64,000 nt of DNA from an uncultured Erythrobacter sp. (GTDB lineage: Bacteria; Pseudomonadota; Alphaproteobacteria; Sphingomonadales; Sphingomonadaceae), in the NCBI RefSeq assembly GCF_947492365.1, contig NZ_CANLMB010000001.1:1240001-1304000 (forward strand), read 5' to 3'. Positions 57,519 to 64,000 of this stretch are shown here, one piece after another. The stretch's first letter is position 1; the number at the start of each line of letters is the position of its first letter. The notes beneath the pieces were generated by a model, which did not search any database, was not told where the DNA came from, and saw only the letters and a list, made by a program, of their open reading frames with translations. Position numbers and translations under genes: made by a program.

Positions 57519-58736
57519 CTAAACTCCTGCCGCCGCCAGCGCCTTGTCCATATCCTCGGTAAGGTCGGCGATATCTTCCAGCCCGACATTGATCCGCAGC
57601 AGCCCTTCGGTGACACCCATCTCGTCGCGCGCCTCCTGCTCCATCCCCGCATGCGTGGTGCTGGCAGGGTGGCACATCAGGCTGCGCGCATCACCGATAT
57701 TGTTGGAGATATCGACCAGCTCCAGCGCGTCGAGGATCGTGAAGGCGCGCTCGCGTGTGCCCACGTCGAAAGCGAAGATCGGGCCGGTGGCTTCCATCTG
57801 CGCGAGCGCGAGATTGTGGCGCGGATGGCTTGGCAGGCCGGGGTGGCGCATCTCGCCGCCCGCTTTGACGATGCGCGGCTCTAGGAACTGTCCCAGCTCC
57901 ACCGCGCTCTTGCTCTGGTGATGCGCGCGCAGGCTCAGCGTCTCCAGCCCCTTGTGAACCACCCATGCGTTGAAGGGAGAGATGTTAGGGCCGGTGTTGC
58001 GCTGGAAGGGGAGCAGCACTTCGTCAATCCACTCTTGCGAACCGCACACCGCGCCGGCGAGCACTCTGCCCTGCCCGTCCATCAGCTTGGTCGCAGAATA
58101 AGCCACGACGTCCGCGCCGAACTCCATCGGGCGCTGCAAGGCCGGTGAGGCGAAGGCGTTGTCGACCACTGTGGTGATGCCATGCGCGCGGGCGACGTCG
58201 CAGACATGCTTCAGGTCCACCACGTCTAGCGTCGGGTTGGCAGGGGTTTCGAAGAAAAAGACCTTGGTGTTGGGCTTGATCGCCGCTTCCCATTGGTCGT
58301 TCTCGGCGCTGTCGATCACGCTGGTTTCGATCCCGAATTTGGGCAGCAGGTGATCGACCAGCCAGCGGCACGAACCAAAGGCCGCGCGCGCGGCAACCAC
58401 GTGATCGCCCGCCGAAAGCTGGCACAGGAGAGCCGCCGTCATTGCCGCCATACCGGAGGCTTGCGCGCGGCAGGCTTCAGCGCCTTCCATCAGCGCGATC
58501 CGCTCTTCCAGCATCGCCACGGTCGGGTTCTGGAGACGCGAATAGGTCATGCCCTCGGCCTCGCCCGCAAAGCGATCCGCGACTGTCTGCGCGTCGTCAT
58601 AGGTGTAGCCCGAGGTGAGGAACAGCGCCTCGCTCGTCTCGCCGTGCTCGCTGCGCCAAGTGCCGCCGCGCACAGCCTGTGTTGCAGGGCGCCAGTTGCG
58701 CGTGGTCGCGCGGTCCATTCCGGTGGTCTTTTTCAT
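57519..58736 (-). CDS. metZ: O-succinylhomoserine sulfhydrylase
   Basis: This 405-residue enzyme of the Cys/Met-metabolism PLP family has the cofactor lysine at residue 217 (AYSATKLMDGQGR), SGYTYDDAQTVADRFAGEAE near the start, and the C-terminal HPASTTHAGMEQEARDEMGV. MetZ forms homocysteine from O-succinylhomoserine and sulfide in methionine synthesis. It starts 12 bp after a TetR gene. No SAM riboswitch is present in the gap, so the TetR protein may be the control. Confidence 0.93.
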   Translation of the reverse strand: MKKTTGMDRATTRNWRPATQAVRGGTWRSEHGETSEALFLTSGYTYDDAQTVADRFAGEAEGMTYSRLQNPTVAMLEERIALMEGAEACRAQASGMAAMTAALLCQLSAGDHVVAARAAFGSCRWLVDHLLPKFGIETSVIDSAENDQWEAAIKPNTKVFFFETPANPTLDVVDLKHVCDVARAHGITTVVDNAFASPALQRPMEFGADVVAYSATKLMDGQGRVLAGAVCGSQEWIDEVLLPFQRNTGPNISPFNAWVVHKGLETLSLRAHHQSKSAVELGQFLEPRIVKAGGEMRHPGLPSHPRHNLALAQMEATGPIFAFDVGTRERAFTILDALELVDISNNIGDARSLMCHPASTTHAGMEQEARDEMGVTEGLLRINVGLEDIADLTEDMDKALAAAGV

Positions 58737-58748
58737 AGTCTCACGCGA

Positions 58749-59297
58749 TTAGTCGGGAGTGAGGTTGCCCGCAAGCACGCCTTCCCTCGCAGTCGACTCA
58801 TGCCCGACCGTGCCGAGCATTAGCGCGCCTTCGATCAGCGTCATCAGATAGCGTGCGCCGCCTTCGGGATCGGGATCGCCTTCGGGCATTCGCTGCTTGA
58901 GCCATTCGAGCTGACGGGTCATCATCTCCTCGGCAGCCTGTTTGTAGCCAGGCATGCCGCGCGCTGCGCCTGCTACAATTTCCCACCATAGCGACATGAA
59001 GCCCTGCATGGCGGGCAAGTTGATCTGCTCCAGAATGCGAGCCACCAACTCACCTCTGGTCTGCGAACGTTCGCTCCCCATCGCCATTTCGAGCGCGCCC
59101 GAATAGATGCCTGCTATATAGTCGAGCAGGTCTGCAATCAGCGTCTCCTTATTGCCGAAATGATAGATCAGCATCCGGTCAGAAGTCCCCGCCGCTTTGG
59201 CAAGCGGACGCAGGCTCGCCCCGCCCAGCCCATTGGCTATGACGTGCGCAGCGAGCAGCGGCAGCAGCGTTTCGCGGGAAAGTTTGGCGCTTTGCAT
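58749..59297 (-). CDS. TetR-family repressor, 182 aa
   Basis: The HTH lies near the N-terminus (LRPLAKAAGTSDRMLIYHFG, followed by NKETLIADLL). The C-terminal domain is helical with MQGFMSLWWEIVAGAARGMP. It is divergent from a small membrane protein gene and precedes metZ and the FkbM gene on the same strand. Two 16-bp palindromes in the gap upstream are the likely autoregulatory sites. Confidence 0.9.
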   Translation of the reverse strand: MQSAKLSRETLLPLLAAHVIANGLGGASLRPLAKAAGTSDRMLIYHFGNKETLIADLLDYIAGIYSGALEMAMGSERSQTRGELVARILEQINLPAMQGFMSLWWEIVAGAARGMPGYKQAAEEMMTRQLEWLKQRMPEGDPDPEGGARYLMTLIEGALMLGTVGHESTAREGVLAGNLTPD

Positions 59298-59306
59298 TTT
59301 CCTCTT

Positions 59307-59354
59307 GTAGCACTTGCTACATTAAGCTAATAATAATTGTAGCACTCGCTACAT
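59307..59354. promoter_or_regulatory. Paired TetR operators
   Basis: TGTAGCACTTGCTACA (59307-59322) and TGTAGCACTCGCTACA (59339-59354) are near-identical 16-bp palindromes with centres 32 bp apart, in the divergent gap between the TetR gene and the membrane protein gene. Confidence 0.85.
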
Positions 59355-59385
59355 ATTCCTTGTCAAATCCAATCAGGAGCCCCCC

Positions 59386-59811
59386 ATGAGCGCTACCGAA
59401 ATCTTCTTCATTGCTGGACTCATAGCAGGCGGCATCGCGCTTGTGTCCATCCTCGTCAACAAAAGCGGGCGCGGCAATGCGCTGCTTGCTGCTTCGCTAT
59501 CGGCAGGCTTTGGCGCCTTTACCGCAGTGCAAATCTGGCAGGAGGGCGCGGAGATGTTCTGGACCAACCACACGCAGAACCTCACCGGCACACAGGTCTG
59601 GTGGGATCTCATCATCTGCGCGATGGTAGCGCTGTTCTTCGCCGCGCCGCGTGCGCGTAAGCAAGGCATGAATGTGCCGCTTTGGGCGCTGTTTGTCGGC
59701 TGCACCGCTTCGATCGGTCTGCTCGCCATGGTCGCGCGGCTGTTCTGGTTGGAGAATGCCGAAGCGGCCGCAGGTGCGAAACCCACCGCCAAGCCTGCAA
59801 CCGCATCCTAA
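59386..59811 (+). CDS. Small membrane protein, 141 aa, TetR target
   Basis: Four hydrophobic segments are visible: residues about 5-23, 32-50, 70-87 and 101-121 (LWALFVGCTASIGLLAMVAR). The C-terminus is Ala/Pro/Lys-rich. It starts just downstream of the paired operators, so it is the most direct candidate target of the TetR protein. No family is recognised. Confidence 0.7.
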   Translation: MSATEIFFIAGLIAGGIALVSILVNKSGRGNALLAASLSAGFGAFTAVQIWQEGAEMFWTNHTQNLTGTQVWWDLIICAMVALFFAAPRARKQGMNVPLWALFVGCTASIGLLAMVARLFWLENAEAAAGAKPTAKPATAS

Positions 59812-59863
59812 TCACCTGAAACATCTTGCTCACAATCGGGCGCGTGCCTAATCATCGCGCCCG

Positions 59864-61195
59864 ATGAGTGAGGCCGCCTCCCCCCCATTTGCGCAATCCG
59901 GCCCGCCGCCACACCCGCATGATCCGTGGGTCTGGTGCCTGCTGGTTCCGGCGATCTTTGCCGCGCTCGCCAGCATCCGTCTAACGATCCCGAGTGCGCC
60001 TTTCTTCGACGAGGTTCATTACCTGCCCGCCGCGCGCGAGTTCCTCAATCTGTGGGCGGGAGAGCCGAGCGCGTATATCAATCAGGAGCACCCGCTGCTG
60101 GGCAAGCTGCTGATAGCGACCGGCATGCACATCTTTGGCGACAATCCGATCGGCTGGCGGATCATGCCGCTGCTGGCGGGCGTGATCGCGGTGGGCGCGA
60201 GCATGCGCGCGCTGTGGCATGCGAGCCATGACCGCTTTGCCACGCTTGCCTTCGGGGTTCTGCTCGTCACCGGATTTCATCTGTTTGTGCATGCGCGCAT
60301 TGCCATGCTCGACATCTTCATGGCCGCATTTCTGGCGCTCGCCGCGTGGCAGTTCGCCGCCGCTGTGCGCGAGCCGGAGACGGGGCGCTGGCGGCTTGCG
60401 CTGACGGGCATTGCGATTGGCCTCGCGCTTGGGGCCAAGTGGAATGCCGTCCCGCTCGCCTGTGCTTTCGGCCTCACATTCTTTGCCGCGCGGCTTTCCG
60501 CCGGACGCCGCCGATTGCTGCTGAGCCGCAGAGGCATTCCGGTGCCGGGGATCAGCCTGCTGGAGGCCTTTGTGTGGCTCGGCATCCTCCCGCTTGCCAT
60601 CTACGCGCTCACTTTCGCGCCGGGTTACTGGCTGGGCAGCGAAGTCGCTGCCTCCCCGCTCGCCGAACACGGGCTGATCGCGATGCATGGTGAGATGCTT
60701 TCGCTGCAACAGCAAGTGCTTAGCCCCCACACCTATCAAAGCACATGGCCGCAATGGGTGATGAACACTCGCGGGATCTGGTATCATTACGCTTTTGCAG
60801 ACGGTGCGCAGCGCGGGGTGCTGCTGATCGGCAATCCGCTGACGACGCTGGTCGGCCTGCCTGCGCTGATGTGGTGCCTTGTGAGCGGGCTTTATCGCGG
60901 CGAGTGGGCCAAGATCGCAGTGGTGATCGGCTATGCAATCAGCCTCGGCCTATGGCTGATCGCGCCCAAGCCGGTGCAGTTCTACTACCACTACATCATG
61001 CCTTCGCTGTTCCTTCTGGCGGCCCTGGCGCTGAGCCTGAGCGACCTGCGAGAAGCGGGCCGCAAATACTGGGCTTACGGGGTATTGCTCGGCAGCGCGG
61101 CGATGTTTGCGGTTTTCTTCCCGATCCTGAGCGCCGGCGCGTTGGAGGGACCGCAGAGCTTCACCAAATGGGCGTGGATCGCGGGGTGGAGATAA
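59864..61195 (+). CDS. PMT-like protein mannosyltransferase
   Basis: This 443-residue membrane enzyme has the PMT pattern: PSAPFFDEVHYLPAAREFLN with the catalytic acidic residues, NQEHPLLGKLLIATGMHIFG, and many membrane helices. Dolichyl- or polyprenyl-phosphate mannose is the usual donor, and the acceptor is a secreted protein or glycan. It converges on a GT2-GtrA gene whose product could make the polyprenyl-linked donor. Confidence 0.85.
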   Translation: MSEAASPPFAQSGPPPHPHDPWVWCLLVPAIFAALASIRLTIPSAPFFDEVHYLPAAREFLNLWAGEPSAYINQEHPLLGKLLIATGMHIFGDNPIGWRIMPLLAGVIAVGASMRALWHASHDRFATLAFGVLLVTGFHLFVHARIAMLDIFMAAFLALAAWQFAAAVREPETGRWRLALTGIAIGLALGAKWNAVPLACAFGLTFFAARLSAGRRRLLLSRRGIPVPGISLLEAFVWLGILPLAIYALTFAPGYWLGSEVAASPLAEHGLIAMHGEMLSLQQQVLSPHTYQSTWPQWVMNTRGIWYHYAFADGAQRGVLLIGNPLTTLVGLPALMWCLVSGLYRGEWAKIAVVIGYAISLGLWLIAPKPVQFYYHYIMPSLFLLAALALSLSDLREAGRKYWAYGVLLGSAAMFAVFFPILSAGALEGPQSFTKWAWIAGWR

Positions 61196-61200
61196 AGGGT

Positions 61201-61300
61201 CGTCATTGCGAGCCGAAGGCGAAGCAATCCATGGACCTATGTTCTTATGTTGGTGCGGCGCCCCATGGATTGCCGCGTCGCTTCGCTCCTCGCAATGACG
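61201..61300. repeat. REP-like inverted repeat between convergent glycosyltransferase genes
   Basis: CGTCATTGCGAG plus GCAATCCATGG (61201-61234) is matched inverted by CCATGGATTGC and CTCGCAATGACG (61263-61300), with 28 bases between. The CATTGCGAG/GCAATCC core is a widespread bacterial interspersed repeat. It may also serve as a two-way terminator. Confidence 0.85.
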
Positions 61301-61305
61301 AGGAT

Positions 61306-62397
61306 CTAAAACCGCCCCCAGACAAACCGGCTGGATAGGGCGTAGTTCCACACCGATCCGATCAGGATACCCGCCAGCGCGGCTGCCGCCCAGAAGACGC
61401 CCTGCCCCTCCAGCAATGTCGCCACCGCGAAATTGGCGAAGGCTCCGAGCGAGCAGGTAAGGCAGAAGCCGAGCCAGCCGCGCAGGACCGCTCCCCAGCC
61501 TTTCAAACGCAAATCGCGATAGGTCAGCCAGTTGTTGAGCCAGAAGTTGAAGCTCATCGCCGTCAGAACCGCGAGCGCCTGTGCCAAGGCGAACCCCTCG
61601 CCCAGCCCGAAGAGCAGCGCGGCGAGCACCGCCATATGCACCACCACGCCCAGCGCGCCGACTGTGCCGAACAGCGCGAAGCGGGTCGGGATCACGCGGC
61701 CCAAAGTCTTGTCATACAGCCCAGCGAGAAAGTCGAACGCCACCGCACGGTCGAGCTTGCTTTGCCCCTCGCGCCGCGCGGCAAAGTCGAGCGGGAACTC
61801 GCGCACCTTCATCGGCTGGTCGGCGCTTGCGAGCACGTCGAGCAAGATCTTGAACCCGATGCCTGACAGGCGCGGGACGAGCGCGCGCGCGGTGCTGGTG
61901 GGAAGCATGAAATAGCCGCTCATCGGATCGGTCAGTTCGACACCTGTGAGCCTGCGCGCGAGCCTGTTGGCAAGGCCTGACAGCTTCTCACGGCTCGGCT
62001 CGGCCCAGCCGTCGGTCTTCGCGCCCTCGGCAAAGCGGCTGGCGACGCAAATCTCGGCCTCTTGCCGTTTGAGCGCCTCCAGCATTTCCGCAAGCAGCGC
62101 CGGATCGTGCTGGTGGTCGGCGTCCATCACAGCGAAATAGGGCGCGGCGGTGGCGCAAAATCCTTCGATGGCAGCGCTTGCCAATCCGCGTCTTCCGATG
62201 CGCTGGATCACCCGGATGCGGTTGTCGCTCAGCGCGAGTGCGCGTGCTTCGTCAGCGGTGCCGTCTTCGCTATTGTCATCGACGATCAGGGCTTCCCACC
62301 CCTCGGCACCCAACGCCTTCTCGATCCGCTCGATCAAGGGCGCGAGATTGCCGCGCTCGTTGAGCGTGGGGAGGATGATGGCGAGTTCGAGCGTCAC
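61306..62397 (-). CDS. GT2 glycosyltransferase fused to GtrA domain
   Basis: Residues 1-225 form a dolichol-phosphate-mannose-synthase-like GT2 domain: LAIILPTLNERGNLAPLIER, then VDDNSEDGTADEARAL and VMDADHQHDP with the metal-binding DxD. Residues about 235-363 are a GtrA-like domain with four membrane segments (FALFGTVGALGVVVHMAVLA). It makes a polyprenyl-phosphate sugar in the inner membrane. The PMT-like gene next to it is a probable user of the product. Confidence 0.9.
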   Translation of the reverse strand: MTLELAIILPTLNERGNLAPLIERIEKALGAEGWEALIVDDNSEDGTADEARALALSDNRIRVIQRIGRRGLASAAIEGFCATAAPYFAVMDADHQHDPALLAEMLEALKRQEAEICVASRFAEGAKTDGWAEPSREKLSGLANRLARRLTGVELTDPMSGYFMLPTSTARALVPRLSGIGFKILLDVLASADQPMKVREFPLDFAARREGQSKLDRAVAFDFLAGLYDKTLGRVIPTRFALFGTVGALGVVVHMAVLAALLFGLGEGFALAQALAVLTAMSFNFWLNNWLTYRDLRLKGWGAVLRGWLGFCLTCSLGAFANFAVATLLEGQGVFWAAAALAGILIGSVWNYALSSRFVWGRF

Positions 62398-62410
62398 CCG
62401 AGGCTACGTA

Positions 62411-63475
62411 TCAGAGCCGCTCCAGCACCGCATCTCCAATCGCCTGCGTGCCGTAATCGCCGCCCAGATCGCCGCCGTGAATACCGTCGGACAGCGCCTT
62501 GCCCACCGCCGCATCGATCCGCGCGGCTTCGGCTTCCATACCGAATGAATGGCGCAGCATCATGGCTGCCGACAGGATCGTCGCCATCGGGTTGGCTTTG
62601 CCCTCGCCGGCAATGTCAGGCGCGCTGCCATGGATCGGCTCGTAAAGGCCGAAAATACCATGCGCAGTGCGGCGCTCGCCCATAGAGGCGCTGGCCAGCA
62701 GGCCAATCGAGCCGACCGCAGCGCTGGCCAGATCGGACAGGATATCGCCGAACAGATTGCCGGTCAGGATAACGCCGAACTGCGCCGGATTGCTGATGAT
62801 CTGCATCGCGGCATTGTCGACATACATATGATCAAGCGTGATATCGGGGTGCGAAACGGCCGCCGCCTTCACGCTGTCGCGCCAGACCTGACTGGTTTCG
62901 AGGACATTGGCCTTGTCCACGGATGTCACACGATGCTTGTCGCCGCGTCCGCGAGAGGCGCGAAAAGCGGTCAGCGCGATCCGCTGAACTTCGGTTTCGC
63001 AATAGGACATCATGTCCCAGCCTTCGCGGCTGCCGTCCAGAGCGACCTTTTCCCCTTTGTCGCCGAAATAGACATCGCCGGTCAGCTCGCGCACAATCAG
63101 CAGGTCCAGCGTCTTGGCAATTTCGGGCTTGAGCGGCGAGAGATGTTCGAGGCCTTCGAAAACCTTTGCGGGGCGCAGATTGGCGAACAGGTCCAGCTCT
63201 TTGCGCAGACCAAGGATCGCCTGTTCGGGTCGCAGCGAGCGCTCCAGATTGTCGCATTCCGGATCGCCCACCGCGCCGAACAGCACCGCGTCGCTTTCCT
63301 TCGCCATGGTCAGCGTTTCGAGCGGGAGCGGGTGGCCGTGGCGCTTGTAAGCGATCCCGCCGACATCGCCGTCAAACAGGGTCAGACCGGGCAGGTCGAG
63401 CGCCTCGAGCACCCGCACCGCCTCACGCGTTACCTCAGGACCAATCCCGTCACCGGGCAGAACCGCAATCTTCAT
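62411..63475 (-). CDS. leuB: 3-Isopropylmalate dehydrogenase
   Basis: The 354-residue enzyme oxidises and decarboxylates 3-isopropylmalate in leucine synthesis. It begins MKIAVLPGDGIGPEVTREAV and has LGLRKELDLFANLRPAKVFE, DHMYVDNAAMQIISNPAQFG and NLFGDILSDLASAAVGSIGL. No leuCD genes are in this window. Confidence 0.97.
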   Translation of the reverse strand: MKIAVLPGDGIGPEVTREAVRVLEALDLPGLTLFDGDVGGIAYKRHGHPLPLETLTMAKESDAVLFGAVGDPECDNLERSLRPEQAILGLRKELDLFANLRPAKVFEGLEHLSPLKPEIAKTLDLLIVRELTGDVYFGDKGEKVALDGSREGWDMMSYCETEVQRIALTAFRASRGRGDKHRVTSVDKANVLETSQVWRDSVKAAAVSHPDITLDHMYVDNAAMQIISNPAQFGVILTGNLFGDILSDLASAAVGSIGLLASASMGERRTAHGIFGLYEPIHGSAPDIAGEGKANPMATILSAAMMLRHSFGMEAEAARIDAAVGKALSDGIHGGDLGGDYGTQAIGDAVLERL

Positions 63476-63487
63476 GTGCTAATCCCA

Positions 63488-64000
63488 CTATTCCATGCGA
63501 GCGAGCCGCTCGCCAAGCGCCACCCGAGCAGCCATAACATCGCGCGGGTTTCCGGCAAGCAGATGCTCGCCAATCGGGCGGTGAAGCTGGCGAAAGGCGC
63601 GGAATTGCGCTTCGAAATCCCCAGAAATCTCCGGTTTCTGGCCGCCATAACCCAGCTCGCGCAGCAGCATCGCCTCATAGGCGACCATCGCCGCGAGCCA
63701 GCCGCGGGCGCTGGGCGCATGGCAGATCGCGGTGAGCAGACCGTCGAGCGCGGAATAGAGCGAGGGATAGGGATTGCGCTCGGGCAAGGTGCTGGCGGTG
63801 AGCGCGCAGGCCCACTGGATCGCGGCAGCAGGCAGCGGCTCGGTCATCCACGGGGCGCGGCTTTCTGCCAGCTCGATCCGCGCAAAGGGAAGCTGGCTTT
63901 CGGACTTCGAGCGCAGTTCCAGCGCGACCGCATTGCCGGGGATCATCACAGGGCGCAGCTGCCGCCCTCGCCCGCCGGCAACATAGCCCGCGACCAGCCC
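63488..64000 (-). CDS. recO: DNA repair protein RecO (5-prime partial)
   Basis: The frame runs through the window edge; 170 residues of the C-terminal part are seen. GLVAGYVAGGRGRQLRPVMI followed by PGNAV is the end of the OB-fold typical of RecO, followed by the helical domain with ALDGLLTAICHAPSARGWLA. RecO loads RecA with RecR in gap repair. It lies 12 bp upstream of leuB, with which it may be co-transcribed. Confidence 0.85.
   Translation of the reverse strand, partial: GLVAGYVAGGRGRQLRPVMIPGNAVALELRSKSESQLPFARIELAESRAPWMTEPLPAAAIQWACALTASTLPERNPYPSLYSALDGLLTAICHAPSARGWLAAMVAYEAMLLRELGYGGQKPEISGDFEAQFRAFRQLHRPIGEHLLAGNPRDVMAARVALGERLARME

Noticed and set aside
58737..58748. SAM riboswitch before metZ
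   Set aside because: The gap to the upstream TetR gene is only 12 bp, too short for any riboswitch.

Overview
The window is a high-GC chromosomal segment of an alphaproteobacterium, most likely a sphingomonad of the Erythrobacteraceae type. The basis is an mdh-sucD-sucA-sucB-lpd TCA block, a str-S10-spc-alpha ribosomal supercluster that includes secY and adk, a carotenoid oxygenase, sphingomonad-type small secreted proteins, and palindromic intergenic repeats. The placement is inferred from gene content and protein sequence; no rRNA gene is present to confirm it.

Layout. Positions 1-4000 hold the end of a SleB-type cell wall hydrolase, a small unknown protein and a membrane GGDEF-EAL protein. 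Positions 4121-14183 are the TCA operon (mdh, sucD, sucA, sucB, lpdA). It is interrupted by two unknown genes between mdh and sucD, and by a membrane protein, a methyltransferase and a hexapeptide acyltransferase between sucB and lpdA. A 15-codon remnant of a second sucD start lies at 5632-5679. Positions 14254-20143 carry an amidase, a PepSY protein, a TRIC-type channel, two related secreted Arg/Tyr-rich proteins and a beta-lactamase-fold serine hydrolase.

Positions 20271-41865 are, on the minus strand, the ribosomal supercluster from rpsL to rplQ. It is broken by a secreted PPC-like protein between rpmD and rplO, flanked by terminators, and by a secreted SRPBCC-like protein between adk and rpsM. 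Sequence signals suggest separate transcription units: rpsL-rpsG-fusA-tuf, rpsJ onward with an attenuator-like leader, rplO-secY-adk, and rpsM-rpsK-rpoA-rplQ. Ribosomal protein S12 has Arg at position 88, where the usual residue is Lys.

Positions 42302-43935 form a lower-GC accessory operon of three genes: a TIR-domain protein, an unknown 162-residue protein and a 54-residue zinc-ribbon protein. It sits directly upstream of the predicted rpsL promoter and is the best candidate in this window for an uncharacterised, possibly defence-related, system. It is followed by a repeat-rich stretch (44050-44900) with an inverted-repeat element and an HTH-like gene.

Positions 45571-64000 are mixed metabolic and regulatory genes: GNAT, LysR, ApaG, a DUF-type protein with an APH-like kinase and a DsbA-like isomerase, a carotenoid oxygenase divergent from a TetR gene with paired operators, SulP, a curlin-repeat protein without other csg genes, an FkbM methyltransferase, metZ and a second TetR gene with paired operators, a small membrane protein, a PMT-like mannosyltransferase, a GT2-GtrA glycosyltransferase, leuB and the 3-prime part of recO. 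A relic of a ParB-like domain and an orphan terminator lie at 54480-54800.
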